Shown here in pieces: positions 1 to 7,782 of a stretch of 64,000 nt of DNA (position 1 is its first letter; each line of letters begins with the position of its first letter). Both the position numbers and the translations under genes were made by a program. The stretch is taken from assembly GCA_016795325.1 (NCBI GenBank), contig JAEUHY010000045.1:62001-126000 (forward strand), given 5' to 3'. The notes beneath the pieces were generated by a model that was not told where the DNA came from, did no database searches, and worked only from the letters and a program-made list of their open reading frames with translations. This stretch comes from Planctomycetota bacterium. GTDB taxonomy: Bacteria > Planctomycetota > UBA1135 > GCA-002686595.

Positions 1-117
1 TCGGCAAGAGACGTCGCAGCCAATTCGGTGGAAGTCTACCGTTCCGTCTTGGTGACGCGCTGCGCCAACTCCTGTCGCAGAGTGCGCCGTAGCCTGCCGC
101 GCGTGCGCGGCGGGCGC

Positions 118-525
118 CTACGTGGCGAGCTCGCCGCGCGGCCCGCAGGGCACGACCGCATCGATGGACACCTCGCGGCACATCACGCGCCAGTTTTGGT
201 CCGTCACGGACGTGAAGGTGAGGCTCAACGCTCCCTCGGTTCCCTCGATAAGCAGGTCGAACAGCGTGTCCGTTCTGTAGCCGGCGGGCAGGCTGCACTC
301 GGAGACGCCGGACATCGTCATGCGCACTTGGTGGTGGTGCGTCAGCACGAAGTACCCGCGTGCGTCGACATCGTTCGTCATGTGGAACACGTGGAAGGTG
401 ACCTCGCACCGCTCCCCGTCGAGGCGAGCCGACAGGACGTGCGAATCGTGGAACGACGGCCAACAACCCATCGCTTCGACGAGCGTGGCGCGGTTTCGAA
501 TCAGATGCGAGCCGGAGTCAGCCAT
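118..525 (-). CDS. Imm50-type immunity protein
   Basis: Predicted 135-residue cytoplasmic protein that matches the Imm50 immunity family by eye. It has an early WPSFHDSHV motif (about residues 22-30), then a beta-rich stretch with HVFHMT and DVDARGYF, in the order seen in that family. Imm50 proteins are thought to neutralise a cognate polymorphic or contact-delivered toxin. The ATG at 525 was chosen because the family motif starts about 20 residues later; the frame stays open upstream but reads as arginine-rich noise. It is the last of six small minus-strand genes (118-3504) with 70-430 nt gaps. No toxin gene is visible in the window. The family call is fairly sure; the partner is unknown. 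Confidence 0.82.
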   Translation of the reverse strand: MADSGSHLIRNRATLVEAMGCWPSFHDSHVLSARLDGERCEVTFHVFHMTNDVDARGYFVLTHHHQVRMTMSGVSECSLPAGYRTDTLFDLLIEGTEGALSLTFTSVTDQNWRVMCREVSIDAVVPCGPRGELAT

Positions 526-596
526 GTCTGTCGCGGATGCCGTGTTGTGGAAGACGACAGGAGATTGCGGCGGAGGTTGGTTCGTGGCCGATCCGA

Positions 597-1235
597 TCAG
601 ACGCCAGGATGCGGTCGTCGTCGAAGCGCGACGCGTGCGTAGCGCAGATCTCCTTTCGCCAACGCGGCACCCGCGTCGTGCGCCGCGATAGCTCCGCTCA
701 ACGCAGTCGCACGTCGACCCGTCGATGCTCGGACGGGCGTGCCCAACGAGCGAAGCTTCCGCCGGATGGAACTCATCGCTCTCGACAAGCCGCCCGGACG
801 GTGGATCACCGCTCCGCGATCGACGATGGAGTGATGCGTCGGGTAGTCCCAGAATCTCCCAGCGAGAATCGAGGGCGCGTGCGTTCGTGAGGCGTCTCGA
901 TTCGGATAGCCGAAGCGCGGATGGAAGTGGATCGACGGTCCGCCGTAGCGGTGGCTGACGGTCCAATACGCCGCGAAGTTGGGGTTGTTCTCGCAACGCC
1001 AGTAGTCGAGCGGTTCCGTGCTCCAGTCTGGAGAAATCAAGTGATAGCTGAGCGCCGGAGCCACCGCGGGGTGCGTGCAGAGGTGGGCAGCCACTTCGAA
1101 TGCGCTGTTCAGAGCGGGCACGGGCAGCTCGCCAAACCACGGGTCGGGATAGGCGCTCATGCGCAGCTCGCTGCGGATCAGTTCCCAGAGGACGTCCAGG
1201 TCGTCGTCGGTGGCGAAGAAGGAGATCTCAGACAT
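597..1235 (-). CDS. hypothetical protein (212 aa) in immunity-like array
   Basis: Starts MSEISFFATDDDLD and continues with a tryptophan/tyrosine-rich, acidic globular sequence (DYWRCENNPNF, IHFHPRFGYPNRD). Third codon positions are strongly G/C throughout, supporting real coding. I recall similar starts in uncharacterised soluble proteins from immunity-gene clusters, but I cannot name a Pfam family. No signal peptide or membrane segment. A TTG two codons upstream (1241) is an alternative start; ATG 1235 is preferred. The C-terminal 60 residues are basic and less typical, so a 3' frameshift cannot be excluded, although an AHDAGAALAKGDLRYA stretch still looks protein-like. It lies between the Imm50 gene and an 80-aa gene on the same strand. 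Confidence 0.65.
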   Translation of the reverse strand: MSEISFFATDDDLDVLWELIRSELRMSAYPDPWFGELPVPALNSAFEVAAHLCTHPAVAPALSYHLISPDWSTEPLDYWRCENNPNFAAYWTVSHRYGGPSIHFHPRFGYPNRDASRTHAPSILAGRFWDYPTHHSIVDRGAVIHRPGGLSRAMSSIRRKLRSLGTPVRASTGRRATALSGAIAAHDAGAALAKGDLRYARVALRRRPHPGV

Positions 1236-1329
1236 GTTCAAGCATGTGACGAGGTCCTCGCGGCGTCGCCCTCCGCGGCCGCGATGAAGCGCACGACTTC
1301 GCAGATCAGCCAGTTGCAGCGTGATTTCT

Positions 1330-1572
1330 TCAATGCCGGATCTCCGGCGGCTGGCACGGTTGGCAGTCCTCGGCCGGGACGGTCCAGACCTCGGGAATTG
1401 GATCGCCGAGACCGCCCTTCGAACGCGGCGCGACCTGCGGATGACCGAACCACAGCGCCAGATGGTCGTCGGGTGTTGCGACGCCTGCGCCGCCGGGCAA
1501 ACCGACGACCACGGCAGGTCGGCCGCCGAGTAGGACGAATTGCCCCAGGCAGAAGTGTTCGTGCTCGCCCAT
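1330..1572 (-). CDS. small hypothetical protein (80 aa)
   Basis: A compact protein beginning MGEHEHFCLGQFVLLGG, with DDHLALWFGHP near the middle and PEVWTVPAEDC near the end. The pattern of a short beta-barrel-like start (GQFVLLGGRPAVVVG) followed by HLALWFG and VWTVPAE recurs in small uncharacterised proteins found beside immunity-type genes; that is recollection, not a search result. The ATG at 1572 was chosen over an open upstream extension rich in Arg and Pro. No transmembrane segment. Function unknown; it sits in the same minus-strand array as the Imm50 gene. Confidence 0.6.
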   Translation of the reverse strand: MGEHEHFCLGQFVLLGGRPAVVVGLPGGAGVATPDDHLALWFGHPQVAPRSKGGLGDPIPEVWTVPAEDCQPCQPPEIRH

Positions 1573-1674
1573 CCGCTCTTCGCTCTTCGACGACGGTCTG
1601 TTCCTTGGGGCTTGCGTGCCTATCAGCAGTCGCGCCAACGCGAGGCGAGGCCGCTGCTGAAGCAAATCGTAGCG

Positions 1675-2487
1675 TCACTGCGATATGCGCAGCGTCAGCC
1701 TCAGATCGCTCCATCGCTCGAACCTCACCTGCGCTCGTCGCCCGTCCGCGTTGTGCAGCTCGAGCGCGAACTTGCGCGCCGCGACGGGCGCCGGCGCGTG
1801 AAGTGCGAGCGGCTGCGGCGGGGCGCCATCGAGCACCAGCGTTCCCGATGTGAATCCAGCCTCGTCGCATCGAACGATCGTCTCTGTCGGAGAGCCCCAC
1901 TCGCCAAGGTGGATCGCCGTGCCAGCGTCGGCGAGGTAGCTGAGCGTCCAATCGTCGCTCGCGATGGTGCGCCACGTGTTGACCGCCGGCGTCGAGTGAG
2001 CGTGCGCGCGCAACGACTCGCTCGGCGCTCCGTCGATCCGCAGCGCGGTTCGGCCCCACGCGTTGCAGCCGAACCACACGCGGCCCGGCGCCGCCGGATG
2101 AACAGTCACGGCGGCGTCGCCGAGCAACCACAAGGAGCCATCGAGGCTCTCGACGCCGTGGTGCAAGGCTCGATGACCGGTCTTGAAGCCGCCGCCGTTC
2201 CAGGCGCGGACGCGGCCTCGCGCACGTTCGGCGCCGTGCGCGACTTCGAGCGTGCACGCGACGTCGCGACCATCCGGCAAGAGGCCCAGACTCTTCGAGC
2301 AAGCAGCGGGAAGCGGTGAAGCGACGACGCGCGTGTCGACGCGAGTCAGGCCCCAACCCGCGGGACCCTCCACGGTGACATCGAGCCGTTGCGGCCAGAG
2401 CCCGACGAAGTACGCGCACACTGCGAGCGGCAAGGTGACGAACGCCACCAGCGACGCCGTGCCGAGCCTGCGTTTCCAAGTGTTCAT
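1675..2487 (-). CDS. membrane-anchored hypothetical protein (270 aa)
   Basis: Starts MNTWKRRLGTASLVAF and has one N-terminal hydrophobic segment (about residues 10-30) that could be a membrane anchor or uncleaved signal. The rest is an exported-looking, beta-rich domain (DVTVEGPAGWGLTRVDTRVV, SLDGSLWLLGDAAVTV, RVWFGCNAWG). The ATG at 2487 was preferred because it places the hydrophobic stretch at the N terminus; the longer frame adds a Cys/Pro/Thr-rich segment that overlaps the upstream gene. I do not recognise the family. Its position inside a run of small immunity-like genes makes a role there possible, but nothing in the sequence proves it. Confidence 0.6.
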   Translation of the reverse strand: MNTWKRRLGTASLVAFVTLPLAVCAYFVGLWPQRLDVTVEGPAGWGLTRVDTRVVASPLPAACSKSLGLLPDGRDVACTLEVAHGAERARGRVRAWNGGGFKTGHRALHHGVESLDGSLWLLGDAAVTVHPAAPGRVWFGCNAWGRTALRIDGAPSESLRAHAHSTPAVNTWRTIASDDWTLSYLADAGTAIHLGEWGSPTETIVRCDEAGFTSGTLVLDGAPPQPLALHAPAPVAARKFALELHNADGRRAQVRFERWSDLRLTLRISQ

Positions 2488-2551
2488 GCCAGCGCGATCG
2501 CTCGCGATCATCGGTTTCGCCGCCGTGGAGCTCGGAGGCGTCGTCACGGAC

Positions 2552-2854
2552 TCAATCTGCTTCATCCACCGGCCGGCCGTAGGGAAGCTGCCTTCCGAGC
2601 GCCAACAAGGTCGACTGGTAGTGCAGCAGCCGCTCCCGCAGCAAGTCGTGCAGCTCGGCCGCGTCGTCCGCAAGCTCAGCGTCCCCAACTCGCCGCGCGC
2701 CGTCCCGAACCTCTCTCGCGAGCGCGACGAGGTTCGAGAGCGAGTCGCCCGGCACCACGGAACCGGGGAACGCCCGACCGGGCAGTTGGATCACAGCGTG
2801 ATTGGTTGCCGCGGTGAGCAACTCGACTTCGACGCGGCGCGGTGATTCGGCCAT
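2552..2854 (-). CDS. DUF6959-like small protein (100 aa)
   Basis: Starts MAESPRRVEVELLTAATNH and continues AVIQLPGRAFPGSVVPGDSL, then a leucine-rich helical region ending LHYQSTLLALGRQLPYGRP. The VxxxLTxxTNxAVIxLPGRxFPGxVxxGDSL pattern resembles the DUF6959 family of small soluble proteins, an assignment from memory. The ATG at 2854 gives the family-like start; a longer frame to 2899 adds basic residues only. Function unknown. Such proteins are often encoded singly near immunity-type or toxin-associated genes, which fits the neighbours here. Confidence 0.65.
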   Translation of the reverse strand: MAESPRRVEVELLTAATNHAVIQLPGRAFPGSVVPGDSLSNLVALAREVRDGARRVGDAELADDAAELHDLLRERLLHYQSTLLALGRQLPYGRPVDEAD

Positions 2855-3024
2855 GTTGGGTTCTTCTGAGCGGGTCCGGACCCGAGTAGCTTCGCGCATC
2901 GCTGCGCTCGAGGAAGCGAGACGGCGGTCGTGTCGTGGATCGAGGACGCAAGTGAGCAGCCCGGCGAACCAGGTCGCCGACGAGATGAGACGCTCAAAGC
3001 GCGGCGACTCTCAACATAGTCCTC

Positions 3025-3504
3025 TCAGTCGGCTCGCCGCTTCGCATACAGGAACTCCTCCTCGTGCCAAAAGTGCAGGACCCAACTGGTATCGAGGGGA
3101 AGCACGGACACGTCGTCAGAACCCGGATAACAGAACTCCGGCCAGTGCGCGAGGAACAGCTCGCTGTCAGTGAAGACTGCGAGCTCCGGTTGCCACGAGA
3201 CCAGGATCGGCGCCCGCCCACGCGGCATTCGGCTCTTCAACCACGCGAGGGTCTCACGACTCACGCTGGAGATTCGCTCCGCAGGCTCGAAGTGGCGCTC
3301 ATCGACGTCGAAATCGCGATCCCGAGCGGTGGTCTCCAGCGAGACTCGCCAGATGTCGTTCGCCTTCTCCCGACGCAGCGGTCGGATTCGAGGAAGTTCA
3401 TCGGCTGACAGCAAGGCGTAGCGTGCGTCGGTCCAGCGCTCGCGAAGCGCGAACGTGCTCAGCTCGCCGAGGTCCGAAGGCGCGATCAGCAGGGCGCGTT
3501 CCAC
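3025..3504 (-). CDS. hypothetical protein (159 aa), DUF2947-like pattern
   Basis: Soluble, acidic and aromatic. The N-terminal half contains LPRIRPLRREKANDIW. The C-terminal half contains VSWQPELAVFTDSELF, then HWPEFCYPGSDDVSVLPLD, and ends near HFWHEEEFLYAKRR. The F-CYP-SDDV...W-L-HEEEF pattern is like uncharacterised DUF2947-type proteins, tentatively. The start is a GTG at 3504; upstream the frame is open but low-quality, so the exact start is uncertain. It is the first gene of the minus-strand array that ends with the Imm50 gene. No catalytic motif recognised. Confidence 0.6.
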   Translation of the reverse strand: MERALLIAPSDLGELSTFALRERWTDARYALLSADELPRIRPLRREKANDIWRVSLETTARDRDFDVDERHFEPAERISSVSRETLAWLKSRMPRGRAPILVSWQPELAVFTDSELFLAHWPEFCYPGSDDVSVLPLDTSWVLHFWHEEEFLYAKRRAD

Positions 3505-3859
3505 GCGTTCCAGCCTACGGGTCGGACACGCAGACCTGCGAGACCCGCGAGACCGTCGCCTGGCTCGTTGCACAGCGACGGGTGCGTCATCGTCCCGTCC
3601 CCTTGATCGCCGGTGCGCTGCCCGTCGGGCGGCTCGCGGCCAGCGCCTGTCGCCCACGCAACTCACCCAAGCTTCGTTGATCCAAGCGTGCAACACGCGC
3701 TTGAGCAGCGATCCATCGGCGCGAGCGCTGCGAGCGAGGCGACGTCGCGACCCACCATCTGCACAACAGTTCGGTGCGGCGTGGCGACCGAGTCCGCACT
3801 TCGCGCCCGGTGCTCCCGCCGAGGCGGCGGCCCGCAGCGCGTGATCTACTATTGCGACG
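3505..3859. other. intergenic region, no gene seen
   Basis: About 355 nt between the divergent gene at 3025-3504 and the SGNH hydrolase at 3860. All six frames give only Arg/Ala-rich products without G/C-biased third positions. It presumably carries the two divergent promoters, but I see no convincing -35/-10 pair, repeat or RNA gene. Confidence 0.5.
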
Positions 3860-4954
3860 GTGATCGAGCCGAACACGACAGCGCCGCCTCCCATTCGCAA
3901 GTTGCTGGGTTGGCGGCGCTTGCTGGCCTTGGCGCCGTTCGTGGTGACGCTTGCGATCGGCGAGATCGCGATGCGCTGGCGGCACGCTTCGAAGGGCTAC
4001 CCCGCCCTGCCTGGCGTCAGTTTTCGCGATCACCGCATCGATTTGATCCGGCGCGCGTTTCCGGCCCAATTCGATCCGCTGCTGGGCTACGTCCCGAGCG
4101 CGGGCTATTCCGGATCGGACAACGTGTGGGGCACACGCGTCAGCATCCGAGCCGATGGACTGCGCAGCAACGGAGCCGCCACGCCAGTGAGCGGACCCGC
4201 GCTGCTCGCCGTGGGCGACTCATTCGTGTTCGGCGATCAAGTTCACGACGAAGAAAGCTGGCCGGCGGGCCTTGAACGTCGGCTCGAACGGCCCGTGCAC
4301 AACGGCGGGGTGTTCGGATATGGATTCGATCAGACGGTGCTGCGCGCCGAACAGCTGCTGGAACGGCTCGATGTCCAGGTGCTCGTGTGCAGCCTGATCG
4401 CCGACGACTTGTCGCGCTGCGAATTGAGTCGGCGCTACACGCACAAACCGTGGTTCGAGCTGGTCGATGAGGGCCTGGAGCTGCGCGGCGTGCCCGTGCC
4501 GGACGCGAGCGGCGTCCACGCGCGCGAGAACCAGTGGATGCGAGACTTGCTCGGCCAAAGCGCGTTGTGCGATGTGGTGTGCTGGAACGTCGCCCCGAAC
4601 TGGTGGGCCGGACAACCGCGCTTCGTGCGCGTGCATCCCGCGGGCACGGGGCTCGAGATCGGCAAACGACTGCTGGCGCGGCTGGAGAAGGCGTGCGCCC
4701 AGCGCAAGGTCAAGCTGCTGCTGGTGCTCCAGGCGCAGGGATCCGAATTGGGTCCGGCCGCCGCCGTCGGTGCGAACAAACTGTTGGAGCACGCAGCCCG
4801 AGCGGGACTGGACACGCTCGACCTCGACCTGCGTCTGCGGGAGCGTTCCGAGCGTGATCCGTCGCTGGGCAAGATGTTCTTCGCAGGACACATGACCGCG
4901 GCGGGCAATCAGTGGGTGGCCGAGCAGATCTCCGAGCACCTGCGCGGCAGGTGA
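3860..4954 (+). CDS. membrane-anchored SGNH/GDSL-type hydrolase
   Basis: A 364-residue protein with an N-terminal membrane anchor (about residues 19-36) followed by an exported SGNH-like domain. The nucleophile block is AVGDSFVFGDQVHDEESWP (Ser near residue 120), then NGGVFGYGFDQ (the Gly/Asn region), and a C-terminal FFAGHMTAAGNQWVAEQI carrying the likely catalytic His. Such proteins are often esterases or acyltransferases acting on cell-envelope polymers. The usual Asp three residues before the His is not obvious (FAGH), which is odd. The GTG start at 3860 gives a sensible positively charged N terminus. It is monocistronic: an intergenic stretch lies upstream and a convergent broken gene downstream. 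Substrate unknown. Confidence 0.8.
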   Translation: MIEPNTTAPPPIRKLLGWRRLLALAPFVVTLAIGEIAMRWRHASKGYPALPGVSFRDHRIDLIRRAFPAQFDPLLGYVPSAGYSGSDNVWGTRVSIRADGLRSNGAATPVSGPALLAVGDSFVFGDQVHDEESWPAGLERRLERPVHNGGVFGYGFDQTVLRAEQLLERLDVQVLVCSLIADDLSRCELSRRYTHKPWFELVDEGLELRGVPVPDASGVHARENQWMRDLLGQSALCDVVCWNVAPNWWAGQPRFVRVHPAGTGLEIGKRLLARLEKACAQRKVKLLLVLQAQGSELGPAAAVGANKLLEHAARAGLDTLDLDLRLRERSERDPSLGKMFFAGHMTAAGNQWVAEQISEHLRGR

Positions 4955-5248
4955 ACAATGGCGGAGTTGGCGTTGAAGCAACGCTCGTGAGCTTCTCGCT
5001 GCGTGCTGAGCAACTCGTCGCGCATCGGTGCGCGTGGTGCTGAGAATCCGGCCTGGGGCCGCGACGTCACGCTGAGCATGGCCTGCGTGCCGCGTGCGTC
5101 TTCGCACCACCACGCTGAAGCGAGCGTCGAACCAGCGCTCCGCGCACAGACCGCGCCTTGAGGCGACGGACTGGAACCAGAGCACGTGGCGGCGCGCGAG
5201 CGAGACGACGAGCGCCTGTCCGGGGTCCGCGGCCAACGCGTCCGACAT
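4909..5248 (-). pseudogene. frameshifted small gene
   Basis: From an ATG at 5248 the minus strand reads MSDALAADPGQALVVSLARR and on to CAERWFDARFSVVV with strongly G/C-biased third positions. At about 5101-5107 that frame loses codon bias, while the neighbouring frame picks up a protein-like sequence (EDARGTQAMLSV, MRDELLSTQREAHERCFNAN) to a stop at 4909. The two halves joined would make a soluble protein of about 110 residues that I do not recognise. Either a single indel inactivated it or the assembly has an error here. The 3' end overlaps the convergent SGNH gene by 46 nt, so the true end may lie earlier. Confidence 0.42.
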
Positions 5249-5440
5249 CGAAGGGTGATCGTTGTGTGGCGAGGAGGATCCGGGGGGCTCGACGACGCCG
5301 TCGGCACGAGTCGAGCGCCCGCGACGTCGTCGGCCACCGGTTAGGTCCTGACCCTTCCTCGACCACAGGACATCTGCGTTGTGCTGACGATGACCCATGC
5401 GAGCCGAGGTAAGGGACAAGCGCTCGCGCGCGCAGAACGC

Positions 5441-5486
5441 ACCGCGGGCCGGCGCCGTGGATTGCTCCAGGGAACCGGCCCGCGGT
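5441..5486 (-). terminator. hairpin downstream of pckA
   Basis: A perfect 12-bp inverted repeat (arms 5441-5452 and 5475-5486, ACCGCGGGCCGG against its complement) with a 22-nt loop, 54 nt after the pckA stop on the minus strand. There is no T-run, so it may act as a stem-loop 3' end or a weak terminator. Confidence 0.55.
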
Positions 5487-5539
5487 GAAAGGCAGTCGCG
5501 GCGCGTCAGCGCGACGCGCTCGCGATCACAGAGCGGCGC

Positions 5540-7216
5540 TCACATGCCCGGCTTGATGCCGAGCGCGGCGAAGCCCTTCGACTCGAAGTTCTTGCGGAAC
5601 ATGTCGCGCAGCTTCGTCGCGGCGGCGTCGTAGGCGGCCTTGTCCGTCCACGTGTTGCGCGGGTTGAGCACTTCGCTCGGCACGCCCGGGCAGGACTTGG
5701 GCATCTTGAGGTTGAAGGTCGGGTGCAGCTCGCACTCGACGCCGTCGAGCTTGCCATCGAGTGCCGCGTTGAGCAGCGCGCGCGTGTACTTGATCGACAT
5801 GCGCTTGCCGACACCGAACGGACCGCCGCTCCAGCCCGTGTTGAGCAGGATGCAGCGCGCCTTGTGCTTGCCCATCTTCTCGGCGAGCAGCTTGGCGTAC
5901 ACCGGCGGCTTGTGGCTCATGAACGGCGCGCCGAAGCAGGCGCTGAAGGCCGCCTTGGGCTCGGTGACGCCCATCTCGGTGCCGGCCAGCTTCGCGGTGA
6001 AGCCCGACACGAAGTGGTACATGACCTGGTCGGCGTCGAGGATCGCAACCGGCGGCAGCACGCCGAAGGCGTCGGCCGTCAGCAGCACGATCGTCTCGGG
6101 GTGCGGGCCGCGCGCGTCCGGCATCACGTTCGGATTGGCGCTCAGCGGATAGCTGAAGCGCGTGTTCTCGGTGATGGACTTGTCGGTGAGATCCAGCTCC
6201 TGCGGATCGCACTCCTCCATCTTCTTGCCCGGCAGCGGCGGGACGTTCTCGATGATCGTGCCCGGCTTGGAGAGCGCAGCGGCGATCACCGGCTCGGCTT
6301 CCTTGCTGAGGTCGATCAACTTGGCGTAGCAGCCGTCTTCGAGGTTGCACAGACCGTTGTCGCTCCAGATCGTCTCGTCGTCGCCGATCAGGCGGCGCTC
6401 GGGATCCGCCGAGAGCGTCGTCTTGCCGGTGCCCGACAGACCGAACAGGATCGCGCCGTCGCCGCGCGGGCCGACGTTGGCCGAGCAGTGCATCGACAGG
6501 CGGCCTTCGAGCGGCAGCAGGAAGTTGCCGACGGTGAAGATCGTCTTCTTCACCACGCCGCAGTAGTCCATGCGGCCCGCGACGAGGCAGATCTTGTTGC
6601 GGATGTCGATGATGACGGCGCACTCGGCGCGCGTGCCGTCGCGCTCAGGGATGCACACGAAGCTCGGGACGTTGAGCATCGTCCAGCGGCGCGCGGCGAT
6701 GTCCTTCACGCCCTTCAGGTCCTTGGGGAACATGTTGTGCGCGAACATCGCGTGCACGGCGTACTCGCCGACGAAGCGGTAGGGCACCGCGAAGTCGGGG
6801 TCCGCGCCCATGTAGACGTCCTTGACGTACAGGTGGCCGCCCTTTTGGTTGAGGTGCGCGACCACGCGCTCGAGCAGCGCCGTGAACTTGGCCGGGTCGA
6901 AGGCCTGGACGTCGTCCTTCCACCAGATCTGGTCGGCCACTTCCGGCCACTTGACCGCGTAGGTGTCCTTGACGCGGCGGCCCGTGCAGTCCGGGTCGGT
7001 GTAATAAACCAGCGGCCCCTTGATCCCGAGCTTGGTCGGGTAGCACTTGCGCTCGTTCGACGGGCCGTCCTTGCGCACGCGGCCGCGGTCGTTGGCGATC
7101 GCCTCGTGGAAGAGCTCTTCCTTGGTGAGGTTGTACTTGTAGGTGCAGTTCTTCAGCCCGAGGAGGCGCTGGAGCTCGGCCGCGTGATCGGCCTGGGGGG
7201 TGCTGGTCGTGGTCAT
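5540..7216 (-). CDS. pckA: phosphoenolpyruvate carboxykinase (ATP)
   Basis: Cytosolic gluconeogenic enzyme converting oxaloacetate plus ATP to phosphoenolpyruvate, CO2 and ADP. The sequence shows the kinase-1a P-loop GLSGTGKTTLS (about residues 256-266), followed by the IGDDETIWSDNG metal/PEP-binding region and the ENTRFSYPL segment typical of ATP-type PEPCK. The central TILxADAFGVLPPVA-like stretch reads TIVLLTADAFGVLPPVA. The length of 558 residues is close to the family norm. The ATG at 7216 (MTTTSTPQADHAAEL) was preferred over an upstream in-frame start that adds a low-complexity leader. It is monocistronic, with an inverted repeat after the stop and a 322-nt gap upstream. Confidence 0.96.
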   Translation of the reverse strand: MTTTSTPQADHAAELQRLLGLKNCTYKYNLTKEELFHEAIANDRGRVRKDGPSNERKCYPTKLGIKGPLVYYTDPDCTGRRVKDTYAVKWPEVADQIWWKDDVQAFDPAKFTALLERVVAHLNQKGGHLYVKDVYMGADPDFAVPYRFVGEYAVHAMFAHNMFPKDLKGVKDIAARRWTMLNVPSFVCIPERDGTRAECAVIIDIRNKICLVAGRMDYCGVVKKTIFTVGNFLLPLEGRLSMHCSANVGPRGDGAILFGLSGTGKTTLSADPERRLIGDDETIWSDNGLCNLEDGCYAKLIDLSKEAEPVIAAALSKPGTIIENVPPLPGKKMEECDPQELDLTDKSITENTRFSYPLSANPNVMPDARGPHPETIVLLTADAFGVLPPVAILDADQVMYHFVSGFTAKLAGTEMGVTEPKAAFSACFGAPFMSHKPPVYAKLLAEKMGKHKARCILLNTGWSGGPFGVGKRMSIKYTRALLNAALDGKLDGVECELHPTFNLKMPKSCPGVPSEVLNPRNTWTDKAAYDAAATKLRDMFRKNFESKGFAALGIKPGM

Positions 7217-7538
7217 GGAAGTGGTTGGCGTTCGGCCGGTGCGAACGGAGGGGTCCGCACGACTTTGGTGGGCCAAGCGCGAGCCCTCCAGGATACCGGC
7301 CCCGCCGAAAATCGGAGAGGGCCGCTGCCGCCGGGCCGCCGTCGCCCCTTTCCCCAGGACGAGATGAGTTCCTCGGAAGCTTCACGCGCCGTTGCGCGGC
7401 GCTTCAGCGACATGGCCGACATTGACGATGGCGAGCGCCACCTGGGGCTGCTGGAACGCGTTCCGCGCTCCCAACCCCACTTCGCGCCCGCATCCAAGCG
7501 CTAGAGCCACTGCGGAGCCATTTGTGTCCCCGACTGCC
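7217..7538. other. divergent intergenic region, no gene seen
   Basis: 322 nt between pckA (minus) and a small zinc-ribbon gene (plus). The frames here give only Arg/Pro/Ser-rich products. It must carry both promoters, but no clear consensus -35/-10, palindrome or riboswitch-like fold was recognised. Confidence 0.5.
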
Positions 7539-7757
7539 ATGCAAGCCAACACCAGCCTCAACGTCGAGCACGCCTGCCCGCGCTGCTACGAAACCCTCCG
7601 CGTCGCCCAGGCCAGCGATGACTCCAACCGCGCCGTGCTGCTCGCCTGCCCGGAGCCCTACTGCGACTACGTGCTCGTGCTCACCGAGAGCGAGGCCTTC
7701 AGCGCGCGCAAGTGGAGCTGGCCGGACATGTTCCGCTTCACACGCGCGGCCAGCTGA
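7539..7757 (+). CDS. small zinc-ribbon-like protein (72 aa)
   Basis: Begins MQANTSLNVEHACPRCYETL and carries two cysteine knuckles: CPRC (about residues 13-16) and CPEPYC (about residues 36-41), the spacing of a zinc ribbon. The remainder is short (VLVLTESEAFSARKWSW). It could bind zinc and mediate protein or nucleic-acid contacts; no specific family recognised. The ATG at 7539 was chosen because it lies just before the first cysteine pair and the upstream extension is low-complexity. It is convergent with the epimerase gene, 25 nt away. Confidence 0.65.
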   Translation: MQANTSLNVEHACPRCYETLRVAQASDDSNRAVLLACPEPYCDYVLVLTESEAFSARKWSWPDMFRFTRAAS

Positions 7758-7782
7758 CGGTTCTTCGCCCCGCCGCGCGGGC

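Noticed and set aside
118..1241. One long frameshifted gene spanning the Imm50 gene and its upstream neighbour
   Set aside because: The two products have different composition, each has its own start, and the Imm50 match begins right at the ATG at 525.
5723..7504. 593-codon open frame on the plus strand, antisense to pckA
   Set aside because: It exactly shadows a highly conserved enzyme and its product is His/Arg/Asp-rich noise, as expected from high GC. The same reasoning removed other long antisense frames, for example 9625-11670, 26090-28288 and 31773-33395.
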